Below the pieces are notes generated by a model. The model ran no database searches. It saw only the letters and a list, made by a program, of their open reading frames with translations, and was not told the origin of the DNA. From Bacteroides sp. (lineage in GTDB: Bacteria; Bacteroidota; Bacteroidia; Bacteroidales; Bacteroidaceae): DNA of 35,394 nucleotides. The position numbers and the translations under genes are program-made. Shown here in pieces: positions 25,895 through 35,294 of the stretch. The stretch is from positions 39,821-75,214 of the forward strand of contig SUXW01000013.1 of assembly GCA_015060765.1 (NCBI GenBank), given 5' to 3'. Position 1 is the first letter of the stretch. Every line of letters starts with the position of its first letter.

Positions 25895-27871
25895 ATGAAA
25901 CTGAACAAATATATAATAATGACATTGATTGGGGGTGCCTCTTTCACTTCATGTAATGATTTCTTGGAAGTGGAATCTCCATCACAGTTCGATACGAACT
26001 ATGTGTTCAACACTGAAAGCGATGCTTTGAAAGTGTTGTTGGGTGCCTATGTGGAATTCGATCAGGACCCGTTCTCTTCCCGTATGGCTAATGTGTGGGC
26101 ACAGAATACGGATGTGGAATGTATCGCTCCGGGTGACAAACCGGACGGTAGCCGTCGTGATGTATGGTCATTGCAAGCTGGCTTGTTGGAAAACTTCGGT
26201 GACGTAAAAAAGGCTTGGGATAGTAACTATTTGGCTATCGATCGTGCCAATCAGGTAATTGAGGGCTTGGCTGGTAAATCGGAACCTGCCATGAAGGCAT
26301 TGTTGGCGGAAGCTCATTGCTTGCGTGCACATCGTTATTGGATGGTATGTAATACTTGGGGAGATGTTCCTTATTTTGCAGAATCAGCGAAAGCTGGTAT
26401 GGAATTGGACTTGCCCAAGACAGATAAGAATATCATCTTTACCAAAGAAATACAGGCTTTGGTCGATCATGAAGCGGACTTGGCTTTTTCGGATGTGCAT
26501 TCTGCTGGTGTTGAACGAATGAACCGTGATTTTGCACTTGGTTTGATTGCTCGTTTGTCTTTGTTCCGTGCCGGTTATGGTATGACAGCAGACGGTACAA
26601 TGAAACGTGCCGACGATTATTTGGATGTAACATCCGAAGACTTGACTGTAACCTATACCATCGACGGCGTAGAAAAGAAAGCAAGCACTTCAAAGGATTA
26701 TTATCAGTTGGCCAAGGATTATTGCCAAAAGCTGATTTCCCTGAAAGACCGTGATTTGAACCCGGACTTCAAGGATGTCTTCAAGAAGCAATGTGAATTT
26801 GTTACTACTCCGGGTGGTGAGATTCTCTTCGAAGTAGCACACGTAGAAGGTAATGGAGGTGACGTATGCTGGTGTATCGGTCAGACAGTAACCGGTGGCT
26901 CCAAAGGTACAACTACTATTCAGGTAAACCTTAGCCCTGCCTACTACATTTCTTTCGATGACAAGGATTTACGTCGTGATGTGACATGTACAATTGTAAA
27001 GTATACCAATGACAATTATCAGGAAGTGGACAATATCACATCCATGGCAGTTGGAAAGTGGAGCCGTATGATGATGACCAGCGAACCGGGTGCAAGTTCT
27101 TCAAAAGGTACTGGCGTAAACTGGCCGTTGATGCGTTATTCCGATGTGTTGTTAATGTTGGCCGAAGCTGAAAATGAATTGAATGGACCGACAGAATTGG
27201 CTAAGGCTCAGCTTAAGAAAGTTCGTGCTCGTGCATTCGCAGCAGAAGACCATGTGGCCAAAGTGGAAAGCTATGTAAATGGTTTGACAGGTAAAGAGCA
27301 ATTCTTTGAAGCCATCGTTGACGAACGTGCATGGGAATTTGGTGGTGAAGCTTTGCGTAAATACGATTTGGCCCGTTGGAATATTTACGGTAAGAAAATT
27401 GTAGAAACCAAAGAAATCCTGACTCAAATGGGACGCGCTTCAGTAGAAGAGTTCCAAGGTGAGGCTGGAGTGCAGCCTTATTTGAACCTGGCCAGAAAAC
27501 TTTATTACAACAGAACCAATGGACTCATTTCGTTCTTGAATGATAAATATGCTTTGGCTCCTGAAGAAGAACCTGCAGAAACAGTTGGCTCCGCTGACTT
27601 GGATAAGGCTGAAAATGCCGGTAAATATGCTTCAGTTAATTTTACGGCTGCTCTCATTCGGGCGTTGACTGCTAAGGATCCTGCAACAGGTGAAGAATAT
27701 AAGACAGGTGAATACGAACCGGCTAATTATATTAAGAACTGCTACAGAGGTTATACCGACCCGACAGGCCAATCGGCTGTACCTTACTTGATTCCTATCG
27801 GAGCCGAAACTGTTGCCAACAGTACGGTGTTGAATAACGAAGGATACGGTCATGTTAGAACTTCCAACTAA
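25895..27871 (+). CDS. SusD-family glycan-binding lipoprotein (pair 2)
   Basis: The 658-residue lipoprotein has a lipobox FTSC (Cys20) followed by NDFLEVESPSQF. SusD landmarks are AEAHCLRAHRYWMVCNTWGD (about 141-160), LMRYSDVLLMLAEAENELNG, KVRARAF, AIVDERAWEFGGEALRKYDLARW and the end VPYLIPIGAETVANS. It forms the surface lid and binding site for the SusC encoded just upstream. The segment about 550-620, rich in Glu, Ala and Lys (APEEEPAETVGSADLDKAE), is an unusual low-complexity insertion before the C-terminal conserved block. Its stop codon lies 19 bases before the chosen start of the next lipoprotein gene. Confidence 0.93.
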   Translation: MKLNKYIIMTLIGGASFTSCNDFLEVESPSQFDTNYVFNTESDALKVLLGAYVEFDQDPFSSRMANVWAQNTDVECIAPGDKPDGSRRDVWSLQAGLLENFGDVKKAWDSNYLAIDRANQVIEGLAGKSEPAMKALLAEAHCLRAHRYWMVCNTWGDVPYFAESAKAGMELDLPKTDKNIIFTKEIQALVDHEADLAFSDVHSAGVERMNRDFALGLIARLSLFRAGYGMTADGTMKRADDYLDVTSEDLTVTYTIDGVEKKASTSKDYYQLAKDYCQKLISLKDRDLNPDFKDVFKKQCEFVTTPGGEILFEVAHVEGNGGDVCWCIGQTVTGGSKGTTTIQVNLSPAYYISFDDKDLRRDVTCTIVKYTNDNYQEVDNITSMAVGKWSRMMMTSEPGASSSKGTGVNWPLMRYSDVLLMLAEAENELNGPTELAKAQLKKVRARAFAAEDHVAKVESYVNGLTGKEQFFEAIVDERAWEFGGEALRKYDLARWNIYGKKIVETKEILTQMGRASVEEFQGEAGVQPYLNLARKLYYNRTNGLISFLNDKYALAPEEEPAETVGSADLDKAENAGKYASVNFTAALIRALTAKDPATGEEYKTGEYEPANYIKNCYRGYTDPTGQSAVPYLIPIGAETVANSTVLNNEGYGHVRTSN

Positions 27872-27890
27872 TATTAAATTACAGAAGATT

Positions 27891-29552
27891 ATGAAACATA
27901 TATTTGATATAAAGACATTATTGCTATCGTTGGTTTTAGGCACAGGAGCCTTGCTTACCAGCTGTAATGACGATGATGATGATGTGACCAAGGCGGATGC
28001 CCTGTTCCGTCCCATCGTAGGAGAAACAACCGTGGGCGGTCAGTGGATTGAACTGGAATGGGACCGCTATGAAGGTGCCAAGACTTTTGTTTTGACATTG
28101 GCCGGTAAGGCTGCAGGTCAAGCAGACAGTACTAAAATGGAGGTAACTACCGATACAACTTTCTACCGTTTTGAAGGTTTGGATTATGATACGGACTATC
28201 TGATTAAGATTAAATCGGTGGGTAACGGATTGGAATCCCGCTATTATGTGCTTCCTACTATTACTACAACAGACTATCCTACCAAGTTGAAAGGCGTCCA
28301 GGCTATTGACAACAAGGCTTTGGTAGCGTGGGAAGATATGAATTATACTTCCTTGCACCTGGTTCAGGTGGTAACTCCGGAAGGTTCTACAGTAAACGAA
28401 GAAGTGGAAATAGCCAATTATACCATCAGTAGTGAAGAACAGGCAGCCAAGCAAGTTATATTCAGTAACTTGGAACCAAGTTGCAATTACATTGTCCGTG
28501 CTTATATGAACGGTGAATACCAAGGTAAGAAGGTGTTCAGTACAGCTGCTCCCGAAGAATTTGAAGGTGCTGTCAAGAATTTGCGTGGTATTCCGGAAGA
28601 AGAAGCATATGGTATGCTTACCGCTTCGTTCTATGAAGATTTGGTAGCCGAATTCCCTGATCAGGATGTTACAGTAGTGCTGGAGGGTGGTCAAAAGTAT
28701 GAAATGATGAGTCTGAAACTTCCTGCAACAACCGGTACTATCAAGTTAGTGACAGGCTTGAGCTTGGCAGGTAATGCTGTTATGGAAGTGAAAGGCAATT
28801 ACGATTTGGCAGGCAATGTAGGCGGTTTCGTCGGTGAAAAGATTTCATTTATCGATCATCCTAACACTCCACGCACTGCAAGCAATTTTGGTGGTACTTA
28901 TTTGTTCAATCTTTCTGTTTCTGATACCAAGATTGGAACAATGGCATTCTATAATTGCGACATCAAGTACAAACGTGGTGTTTGTCGTATCAAGACTGGT
29001 GCTGATATTGATAACTTTATCCTCGACAATTGTGTAGTCGATTCTATCGGTGGATATGGTATAACCAATGCCGATAATGGTGATGCCGACATTTTGAATA
29101 TTGTAGTAAAGAATACAACGATTTCTCATTGTGAGAAGATGTTTGTCTCTACCAAACCTACCGCTAAATTTGTGAATTCTTTTGTAGCGGAAAACTGTAC
29201 CTTTGTATACAATATGAAGGGTGGTAACAACTACATGTTCGATTTTAATAAGATGAAATTCGGTAGCGATCCTATGGTTAAAAACTGTATCTTTGGTCCT
29301 GGAGGCAATAATGGTAAAGCAGCTGCAATCAGTGGCTATCGTGGTGATGCTTCTTTGGCTGTGGATAATTGCTATGGTACAGCCGATCTTTCGTGGTACA
29401 TGGCCGAAGGTGCAACTGCTCCAACTGCTCCTATTGAAATGAATTCTACCGGTGCCGATGTAAAGGGAACTTTCGAAGATGCAGCCAAGAGTAATTTCAA
29501 ATTGCTGGTAAACGATTTGAAGGAAGTGGCTGGTGACCCGCGTTGGTGGTAA
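27891..29552 (+). CDS. SusD-associated surface lipoprotein, DUF4957/DUF5123-type beta-helix
   Basis: The 553-residue lipoprotein starts MKHIFDIKTLLLSLVLGTGA with lipobox LLTSC (Cys25) and a run of Asp just after it, a surface-export type signal. An upstream ATG at 27852 overlaps susD and would bury the signal peptide, so 27891 is used. Two fibronectin III-like parts (about 40-225; WIELEWDRYEGAKTFVLTL, YDTDYLIKIKSVGNG) precede an Asn/Asp-rich beta-helix-like region (about 240-553; FYNCDIKYKRGVCRI, NFILDNCVVDSIGGYG, IVVKNTTISHCEKMF, SFVAENCTFVYNM). It is the counterpart of the 750-residue protein of the mirror operon but about 200 residues shorter, mostly in the middle. Pectin binding is likely; enzymatic action is possible but unsupported. 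Confidence 0.75.
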   Translation: MKHIFDIKTLLLSLVLGTGALLTSCNDDDDDVTKADALFRPIVGETTVGGQWIELEWDRYEGAKTFVLTLAGKAAGQADSTKMEVTTDTTFYRFEGLDYDTDYLIKIKSVGNGLESRYYVLPTITTTDYPTKLKGVQAIDNKALVAWEDMNYTSLHLVQVVTPEGSTVNEEVEIANYTISSEEQAAKQVIFSNLEPSCNYIVRAYMNGEYQGKKVFSTAAPEEFEGAVKNLRGIPEEEAYGMLTASFYEDLVAEFPDQDVTVVLEGGQKYEMMSLKLPATTGTIKLVTGLSLAGNAVMEVKGNYDLAGNVGGFVGEKISFIDHPNTPRTASNFGGTYLFNLSVSDTKIGTMAFYNCDIKYKRGVCRIKTGADIDNFILDNCVVDSIGGYGITNADNGDADILNIVVKNTTISHCEKMFVSTKPTAKFVNSFVAENCTFVYNMKGGNNYMFDFNKMKFGSDPMVKNCIFGPGGNNGKAAAISGYRGDASLAVDNCYGTADLSWYMAEGATAPTAPIEMNSTGADVKGTFEDAAKSNFKLLVNDLKEVAGDPRWW

Positions 29553-29579
29553 AAATTGGGATTGTAAATAATGTGATAG

Positions 29580-29612
29580 AAAGAAGATCAGTGAGAACTG
29601 GTCTTCTTTTTT
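29580..29612 (+). terminator. Terminator of the susC 2/susD 2/lipoprotein operon
   Basis: GAAGATCAGT (29583-29592) pairs with ACTGGTCTTC (29597-29606) including one T-G pair, with loop GAGA and a following T-run. It ends the operon 30 bases after the lipoprotein gene, so the third susC must be transcribed separately. Confidence 0.85.
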
Positions 29613-29737
29613 GTCATGTTGCATATAGATGATGTAAGAATATAGCTTTGGGCGAGCTCGTTATCTTGCATATTGATAGATTTTGTTGGTTAAATAAAAA
29701 TACCAAAAAATTCCAATGATATGTAAAAGAAAACTAA

Positions 29738-29763
29738 TATATTTGTGCCGTCCTTAATGAGGA
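29738..29763 (+). promoter_or_regulatory. -7 element and small dyad of susC 3
   Basis: TATATTTG (29738-29745) matches TAnnTTTG and lies 58 bases before the start codon. A short dyad TCCT-TAATG-AGGA (29751-29763) follows at about the transcription start, in the same place as the palindromes of the other susC genes. No -33 TTTG was found. Confidence 0.5.
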
Positions 29764-29802
29764 TTAAAATTACCTAATTTAATTATTATTAAAAACACAT
29801 TT

Positions 29803-32800
29803 ATGAATCTAAAATCATTAATGAGAAGATTGTATTCAACCTGTTTGTTGAGTATGATGTGTTTGCTTGCCTTTGCGCAAGGTAAACAAATTCAGGGTGT
29901 GGTGAAAGATGCCACAGGTGAACCGATGATTGGTGTGAATGTACTTGTTAAAGGTACAACCAACGGTTCCATTACAGATTTTGATGGTAAGTTTGTTCTT
30001 ACCGGAGTAACAAATTCAGATGTCTTGAGTGTAACTTACATTGGGTATGTGGCTCAGGATATCCCTGTTGGAAATCAAAGCAATTTTAATATTGTTTTGA
30101 AAGAAGATACCGAAACTTTAGATGAAGTGGTGGTAATCGGTTATGGCGTAATGAAAAAGCGTGATTTGACTGGTGCGGTAGCTTCTGTAAAGCAAGCCGA
30201 TATTCAGAAGGTTGCGGCGAGCAATGCTATGCAGGCTATGCAGGCTAAGATTCCAGGTCTTGATATCCAGCAGAGCGATGGTCAGGCTGGCTCCGGCCTT
30301 TCTATGTTATTGCGTGGTAACCGTTCGTTGACAGCCAGCAACAGTCCGTTGATTTTGGTAGACGGTGTGGAATATGGTTCAACTCTTGATATCAATCCTT
30401 CGGACATCGAATCTATGGAAGTGCTGAAGGACGCTTCTTCTACTGCTATTTACGGAACCAAAGGTGCGAATGGTGTTATCATCATCACTACCAAACGTGG
30501 TAAGAAAGGAAAAACTCAAGTTGGTTTCAATGCTTATTTGTCGTTCAATAGCGCTACCGATGCACCGACTTCTATGTATGGTTACAAAGAAGTACAACGC
30601 TTGATTGATGCACAGAATTATGCCAACGATTATGCTTCGGGCAATTGGGGCTCTTCCAATGTGACTGCTGCCGATGTGCTGGGTAACAATGCATTGGCCG
30701 ATGGTACATTGCTGACCGATATTGTAAAGGACGGTTCGTATACAGATTGGGCAGAGGAACTTCTTCAGAACAGTCTTACTCAAAACTATGAGGTGTCGGT
30801 GTCAGGCGGTAGCGACAATACCAACTTCAATATTTCTTTGGGTACCATGCAGGATGAAGGCTTGATGGAAAACGATAAGATGAAGCGTTACAATGGTAAA
30901 ATCAATTTGGATCATGTCATCAACAAGTATTTCAAGGTGGGTACCAGCTTGCTCTATACTTATAAGAATGAAGACAAACGTAACGGTGGTGTGTTCAATC
31001 AAGCCATGAAGATGACTACTCTTACTCATGTATATTTGAATGACGGTACCGTGAACAAAACTCCGAACCCATTCTATGCAGCTCACTGTAATCCGTTGTT
31101 GGATGAAGATGGTGCTTGGCAGAAGAATATTGAAACCAGTCGTTTCTTTGGTAACGCTTATCTTCAAGTAACTCCGATTGAAAGTGTTATCTTGAAGACA
31201 TTGTTCAATGTAGACCGTACCGACAGACGTACAGGTCAGTATCAGGATATGGAAAGCCAAGGCCGTTTCCAGAGTCCTACTACCAGTGCCTTGTCCAATG
31301 AAAGATACACCAGTACCCACATTACTTGGCAGAATACAGCCAACTGGATGGAAACTTTCGGCAAGCACGATGTATCTATGTTGTTAGGACATGAATTGAG
31401 CCAGACCGTAAGAGAAACATTGTCGGTAAGCGGTGATATGGGTCAGGAACATTATTACCAAAGCGCATTTTATGATGTGAGCAAGATAGGTGCGGTCACT
31501 CCGTCTTCTTCTTACGTAAAGCAAAGCATCCTTTCATTCTTCGGTCGTGTGAATTATAAGTTTGCCAACCGCTACTTGCTTACTGCTTCTCTTCGTGCCG
31601 ACGGTTCTTCTGTATTGGCAGAAGGCAATAAATGGGGTTATTTCCCATCAGTAGCTGCCGGTTGGACCATCAAGGAGGAAAATTGGTTGCGTGATGTGGA
31701 ATGGTTGGACAACTTGAAGCTCCGCGCTTCTTGGGGTGTTTCCGGTAATGCTGCCATCGATCCTTATCAAACTTTAGGTGCTTTGGGTCAGGCATGGCCA
31801 AGCTCCGGTTTCTTGATTCCTACTTCGTTGGCAAACAAGAATTTGACTTGGGAAACTACCAAGGCATGGAACTTCGGTGTTGACTTCGGTTTCTTGAACA
31901 ACCGTATCACCGGTAGCATTGATTATTATATCAGCAAAACAGACGACTTGCTCTATATGGTATCACAACCAAGTTCTTCCGTATATGCCAGCTTGATTGA
32001 CAACGTGGGTTCTACAGAAGGTAATGGTATTGAAATAGCTTTGAATACCATGATTTTGAAAAACAAGGATTTCTCTTGGGATGTAAACTGGTCGTATAGC
32101 CATTCGAAAGATAAAGTAACCAAGTTGTCCGACGGTGTGGATCGTAACATCAACGGCAATTCCGGATTTATTGTAGGCGAACCGCTCAGCATTTTCTACG
32201 ATTACGAAGCGGATGGTACATGGAATATCGGTGAATTCGAAAAATACGTGGAAGGATTCAAATCACGTCACGGTGGTAAAGAACCCGAATTCATAAGCCA
32301 TTACGGTGACCCCGGTACCATCAAACTGATCGACCGTAACGACGACGGTGTATTGGATATGGAAGACCGTAAGGTAATCCAACGTTCACCGAAACACATC
32401 TTGGGTATGAGCAATACCTTTACATACAAGGACTTCTCTTTGAGTGTACAGTTGTTTGCTCGCTTGGGTGGCTATATCTCTTATAATCCTAACGGACAGG
32501 TGGTTTACGATGGTGCCAACTGGGGTGATTTGGATTATTGGACTCCCGAAAATCCAAGTGCGAAATTCCCAAGTCCAGGTTTGAACGGTGACCAAAAGGG
32601 TACATATAGTAACTATAGCTCTGCATTGATGTATGAAAAGGCTGACTATCTGAAGATAAAGGACATCACTTTGACATACAACTTGCCTCAGAATCTTTTG
32701 GGCAAGTGGGGCATCGGTAGTGCACGTGTATATGGTTCATTGAAGAACTTCTTCACTTTCAGTGATATCGACAATTACGACCCTGAACGTGGCGGTGCAT

Positions 32801-32853
32801 ACACATTCCCGTTGCGTAAGCAAGTGGTAGTAGGTTTAAGTGTTCAATTCTAA
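29803..32853 (+). CDS. SusC-family TonB-dependent transporter (pair 3)
   Basis: The 1016-residue outer-membrane importer has signal MNLKSLMRRLYSTCLLSMMC, cleaved after LAFAQ. It shows the regulatory-like domain (IQGVVKDATGEPMIGVNV), TonB box region (LDEVVVIGYGVMKKRDLTGAV), plug (SPLILVDGVEYGS, MEVLKDASSTAIYGTKGANGVIIITTK) and barrel ending GLSVQF. There is no STN domain. It is about 70-90 residues shorter than pairs 1 and 2. Its leader and first codons are nearly the same as those of susC 2 and 4, which points to duplication. It has its own promoter, and susD 3 starts 12 bases after its stop. The cargo may be a different pectin fragment, such as one from rhamnogalacturonan, but nothing in the sequence decides this. 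Confidence 0.95.
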   Translation: MNLKSLMRRLYSTCLLSMMCLLAFAQGKQIQGVVKDATGEPMIGVNVLVKGTTNGSITDFDGKFVLTGVTNSDVLSVTYIGYVAQDIPVGNQSNFNIVLKEDTETLDEVVVIGYGVMKKRDLTGAVASVKQADIQKVAASNAMQAMQAKIPGLDIQQSDGQAGSGLSMLLRGNRSLTASNSPLILVDGVEYGSTLDINPSDIESMEVLKDASSTAIYGTKGANGVIIITTKRGKKGKTQVGFNAYLSFNSATDAPTSMYGYKEVQRLIDAQNYANDYASGNWGSSNVTAADVLGNNALADGTLLTDIVKDGSYTDWAEELLQNSLTQNYEVSVSGGSDNTNFNISLGTMQDEGLMENDKMKRYNGKINLDHVINKYFKVGTSLLYTYKNEDKRNGGVFNQAMKMTTLTHVYLNDGTVNKTPNPFYAAHCNPLLDEDGAWQKNIETSRFFGNAYLQVTPIESVILKTLFNVDRTDRRTGQYQDMESQGRFQSPTTSALSNERYTSTHITWQNTANWMETFGKHDVSMLLGHELSQTVRETLSVSGDMGQEHYYQSAFYDVSKIGAVTPSSSYVKQSILSFFGRVNYKFANRYLLTASLRADGSSVLAEGNKWGYFPSVAAGWTIKEENWLRDVEWLDNLKLRASWGVSGNAAIDPYQTLGALGQAWPSSGFLIPTSLANKNLTWETTKAWNFGVDFGFLNNRITGSIDYYISKTDDLLYMVSQPSSSVYASLIDNVGSTEGNGIEIALNTMILKNKDFSWDVNWSYSHSKDKVTKLSDGVDRNINGNSGFIVGEPLSIFYDYEADGTWNIGEFEKYVEGFKSRHGGKEPEFISHYGDPGTIKLIDRNDDGVLDMEDRKVIQRSPKHILGMSNTFTYKDFSLSVQLFARLGGYISYNPNGQVVYDGANWGDLDYWTPENPSAKFPSPGLNGDQKGTYSNYSSALMYEKADYLKIKDITLTYNLPQNLLGKWGIGSARVYGSLKNFFTFSDIDNYDPERGGAYTFPLRKQVVVGLSVQF

Positions 32854-32865
32854 AAATAAGATTCT

Positions 32866-34944
32866 ATGAAAAAGTATATATATATCTGGTTGGCTGCAGC
32901 ATCATTGATGATGGGTACCACTGCTTGTTCCGACTTCTTGGAAGAAGACAACAAGACAGGACAGACTGCAGATTTGACTTACAATACCAAGACCGGTATT
33001 GAAGGATTGGTTGACGCATGTTACAGTTTCTCCCGTGGTTGGTGGGGAAAGGAAGCCGGTTTGGGCTTGGCTGAAATGGGATCTGACCTTTTCTATTATG
33101 GTTATGATAACAAACAGAAAACGCTGAATTCCTATAACTTGACATCAGCCAGTTTGGACGGGAATGCATCAGACAATGCTTGTTTGGACCATTATTGGGA
33201 ACTTTTCTATTGCGCCATCGACGTATGTAACAATGCCTTGAACTGGATTCCTCAGTGTACTGCCATTAGCGATGCCGACCGCGAAAAGTATTTGGGCGAA
33301 GTTTACTTCCTGCGTGCATTGTACAATCTGCAGATGGTAAGTATGTGGGGGCCGATTCCTTACAACGAAACAGCGTTTGTGTCTACCAAGACCACTGCTA
33401 CCCGTATGCCGGAAGAACAGGTTTATTCCAATATCCTGGCAGATATTGATATTGCTATGCAACATCTGAAAGCCGGTGGATTGAACAAGAAAAGTGATGG
33501 AGATTCTGGTCAGGCTAACTATTATGCTGCTGCAGCATTGAAGGCCCGTACTTTGCTTTATGCTGCTTCTTGGTTAGGAGCTCAAAGCATCTCTTCCAAT
33601 CCCGATTATGCGGGTAAGAACTTGTATCAACTTGCACAAACCGCTGCAGAAGAAGTGATAACTGGCTCCGGTGCTTCGTTCTATGACAACTACGAAGATA
33701 CTTGGAGTATGAACAATGAAGATATCAATGTGAATAAGGAAGCCATTTGGGGTGTATATTATGACAGCGATTTGAAAACTCCGGTAAACTGTTTGCCCAA
33801 ACGTTTCAAGACCAATGCCAGTGGTAGCCAATTGGATTATGTAAACATTATTACACGTACCGGTTATAGCCGTGGTGGTTCTGCTATGTTGTTGATGTTT
33901 GTATCCATGTGGAACAACGGTTGTACCGATATAGGTAACAATAAGAACGACCAGAAATCTGTATTTATCCGTTCTACCTCTGAAAGCACATCCTATTTGA
34001 AGAGCAAATCTACAGGTAAGGATATCTATGTTGCCGATCACTATTCTCCATACGGCCGTGGCTTTACTCGCTACTTGCCATCCATGTATTTGTGGAACCT
34101 GCTCGAAGCCGGACGTGAAACAGACCAACGTACCGAAGCAACCTTGCTTTCTGCTTATACCATTGCTTCACCCGATTTGGCTGCTAACGTAGCTGGTAAA
34201 TACCCTTTGATGAAGGATACTGCTATTTACTATTCACCGTTGGATGGTGACAGTCCGGAAGGCAAGGCTATGCAGGAATGGGCTAAAGATCGTTATCGTA
34301 TTCAGTTCATGAGTGGTGGTGATATTCCCGTCTATACATCCAACAATGCTGCTACAGCCGTTCCTACCGAAGCACCGGTTGCCACTTCAAGTGTATATGG
34401 AGATAAGCGTTACGATACATATAAGGTGGCTGGTTGGTGTTCGTTCCCAGGTATAAAGAAGTTCCTGGATAATGTGTATGATTCCAATTTCCCGACTCAT
34501 GACATATCTTACCGTGACCACATTGTGTTCCGTTTGGCAGAAATGTACTTGATTAAAGCTGAAGCCCAGCTGGGACAGAACAATGCAAGCGGTGCTTTGA
34601 CTACTATCAACGAATTGCGTGCCAAGCGTGCCATCGCCGGTAAGGATAATAAGATTTCCGGTACTGTAGACATCAATACCATTTTGGATGAACGTGCTAT
34701 CGAATTGTGCGGTGAACAACAACGTTGGTTCGACCTGAAGCGTACTCATACATTGATTGACCGTGTAAAGAAATACAATGCCCAAGCAAGTGGCAACATC
34801 AAGGAAATGCACTACTATCGTCCTATTCCTGAAGCTCAGATTTTATCTGTAACCAACTTCAGTGGTGAACAGCCAAGTGCTTCCAATGGTGTTATCAATT
34901 ACACTACAGAATTGGAAACATTCTGGCAGAATCCTGGATATTGA
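32866..34944 (+). CDS. SusD-family glycan-binding lipoprotein (pair 3)
   Basis: The 692-residue lipoprotein has MKKYIYIWLAAASLMMGTTA then Cys21 and SDFLEEDNKTG. SusD landmarks are GEVYFLRALYNLQMVSMWGPIPY (about 143-165), YAAAALKARTLLYAASWLGA, RDHIVFRLAEMYLIKAEAQLGQ, INELRAKRA, ILDERAIELCGEQQRWFDLKRT and HYYRPIPEAQIL. It partners the SusC encoded 12 bases upstream. It is clearly diverged from the other two SusD proteins here and is long for the family. No third beta-helix lipoprotein follows; a terminator comes directly after, so this pair is a two-gene operon. Confidence 0.93.
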   Translation: MKKYIYIWLAAASLMMGTTACSDFLEEDNKTGQTADLTYNTKTGIEGLVDACYSFSRGWWGKEAGLGLAEMGSDLFYYGYDNKQKTLNSYNLTSASLDGNASDNACLDHYWELFYCAIDVCNNALNWIPQCTAISDADREKYLGEVYFLRALYNLQMVSMWGPIPYNETAFVSTKTTATRMPEEQVYSNILADIDIAMQHLKAGGLNKKSDGDSGQANYYAAAALKARTLLYAASWLGAQSISSNPDYAGKNLYQLAQTAAEEVITGSGASFYDNYEDTWSMNNEDINVNKEAIWGVYYDSDLKTPVNCLPKRFKTNASGSQLDYVNIITRTGYSRGGSAMLLMFVSMWNNGCTDIGNNKNDQKSVFIRSTSESTSYLKSKSTGKDIYVADHYSPYGRGFTRYLPSMYLWNLLEAGRETDQRTEATLLSAYTIASPDLAANVAGKYPLMKDTAIYYSPLDGDSPEGKAMQEWAKDRYRIQFMSGGDIPVYTSNNAATAVPTEAPVATSSVYGDKRYDTYKVAGWCSFPGIKKFLDNVYDSNFPTHDISYRDHIVFRLAEMYLIKAEAQLGQNNASGALTTINELRAKRAIAGKDNKISGTVDINTILDERAIELCGEQQRWFDLKRTHTLIDRVKKYNAQASGNIKEMHYYRPIPEAQILSVTNFSGEQPSASNGVINYTTELETFWQNPGY

Positions 34945-34970
34945 TTGATTTAGGATAAATCTCTATAGAA

Positions 34971-35012
34971 AATAAGTGGGTGCACTGAATGTGCATCCAC
35001 TTATTGCTTTTT
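34971..35012 (+). terminator. Terminator of the susC 3/susD 3 operon
   Basis: A 15-bp stem (34971-34985 with 34991-35005, one G-T pair) with loop TGAAT is followed by GCTTTTTAT. It starts 26 bases after the susD stop. Confidence 0.85.
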
Positions 35013-35230
35013 ATGGGCGGAATTTATCCATTTAATGGTAAAAATTGATAAAAGCCAATGGCGAAATGGAGTGTTTCAGCCAATTTGTCCATGATTTGAG
35101 GAAACTTGATTCACTTGTATATTAGGGTATTTCATCGTAGTTTTAGAATATTGTGGCTTGTTTTATACTTTGTCCTAATTCTTTAAATGAAAAATATCAA
35201 AAAATACACTTTTCTTATTAAAAAAAATGA
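35013..35230. other. Gene-free AT-rich region upstream of susC 4
   Basis: I find no open frame of note, no RNA gene and no strong repeat here. A weak promoter-like TATACTTTG (near 35165) has one base too many between TA and TTTG. The region is presumably the regulator-binding upstream part of the next susC promoter. Confidence 0.4.
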
Positions 35231-35265
35231 TATTTTTGCAAAGTTCCCGTAGGACTCTATCCTAC
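35231..35265 (+). promoter_or_regulatory. -7 element and dyad of susC 4
   Basis: TATTTTTG (35231-35238) matches TAnnTTTG and begins a 16-base block, TATTTTTGCAAAGTTC, identical to that of susC 1. The inverted repeat GTAGGA-CTCTA-TCCTAC (35249-35265) follows at about the transcription start. The ATG at 35295 lies 29 bases further. No -33 TTTG is seen. Confidence 0.5.
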
Positions 35266-35294
35266 ATTAATTAATAACTATAAAAAACACATTT

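Noticed and set aside
27852..27890. Longer start of the 553-residue lipoprotein
   Set aside because: It overlaps susD and would put 13 residues ahead of an otherwise standard lipoprotein signal.
28845..29624. 259-residue minus-strand frame
   Set aside because: It is antisense to the beta-helix lipoprotein gene and runs through its terminator; it has no domain signal.
34945..35294. Possible small RNA or riboswitch in the gap before susC 4
   Set aside because: Apart from a clear terminator and a short promoter-proximal dyad, no conserved structure could be recognised.
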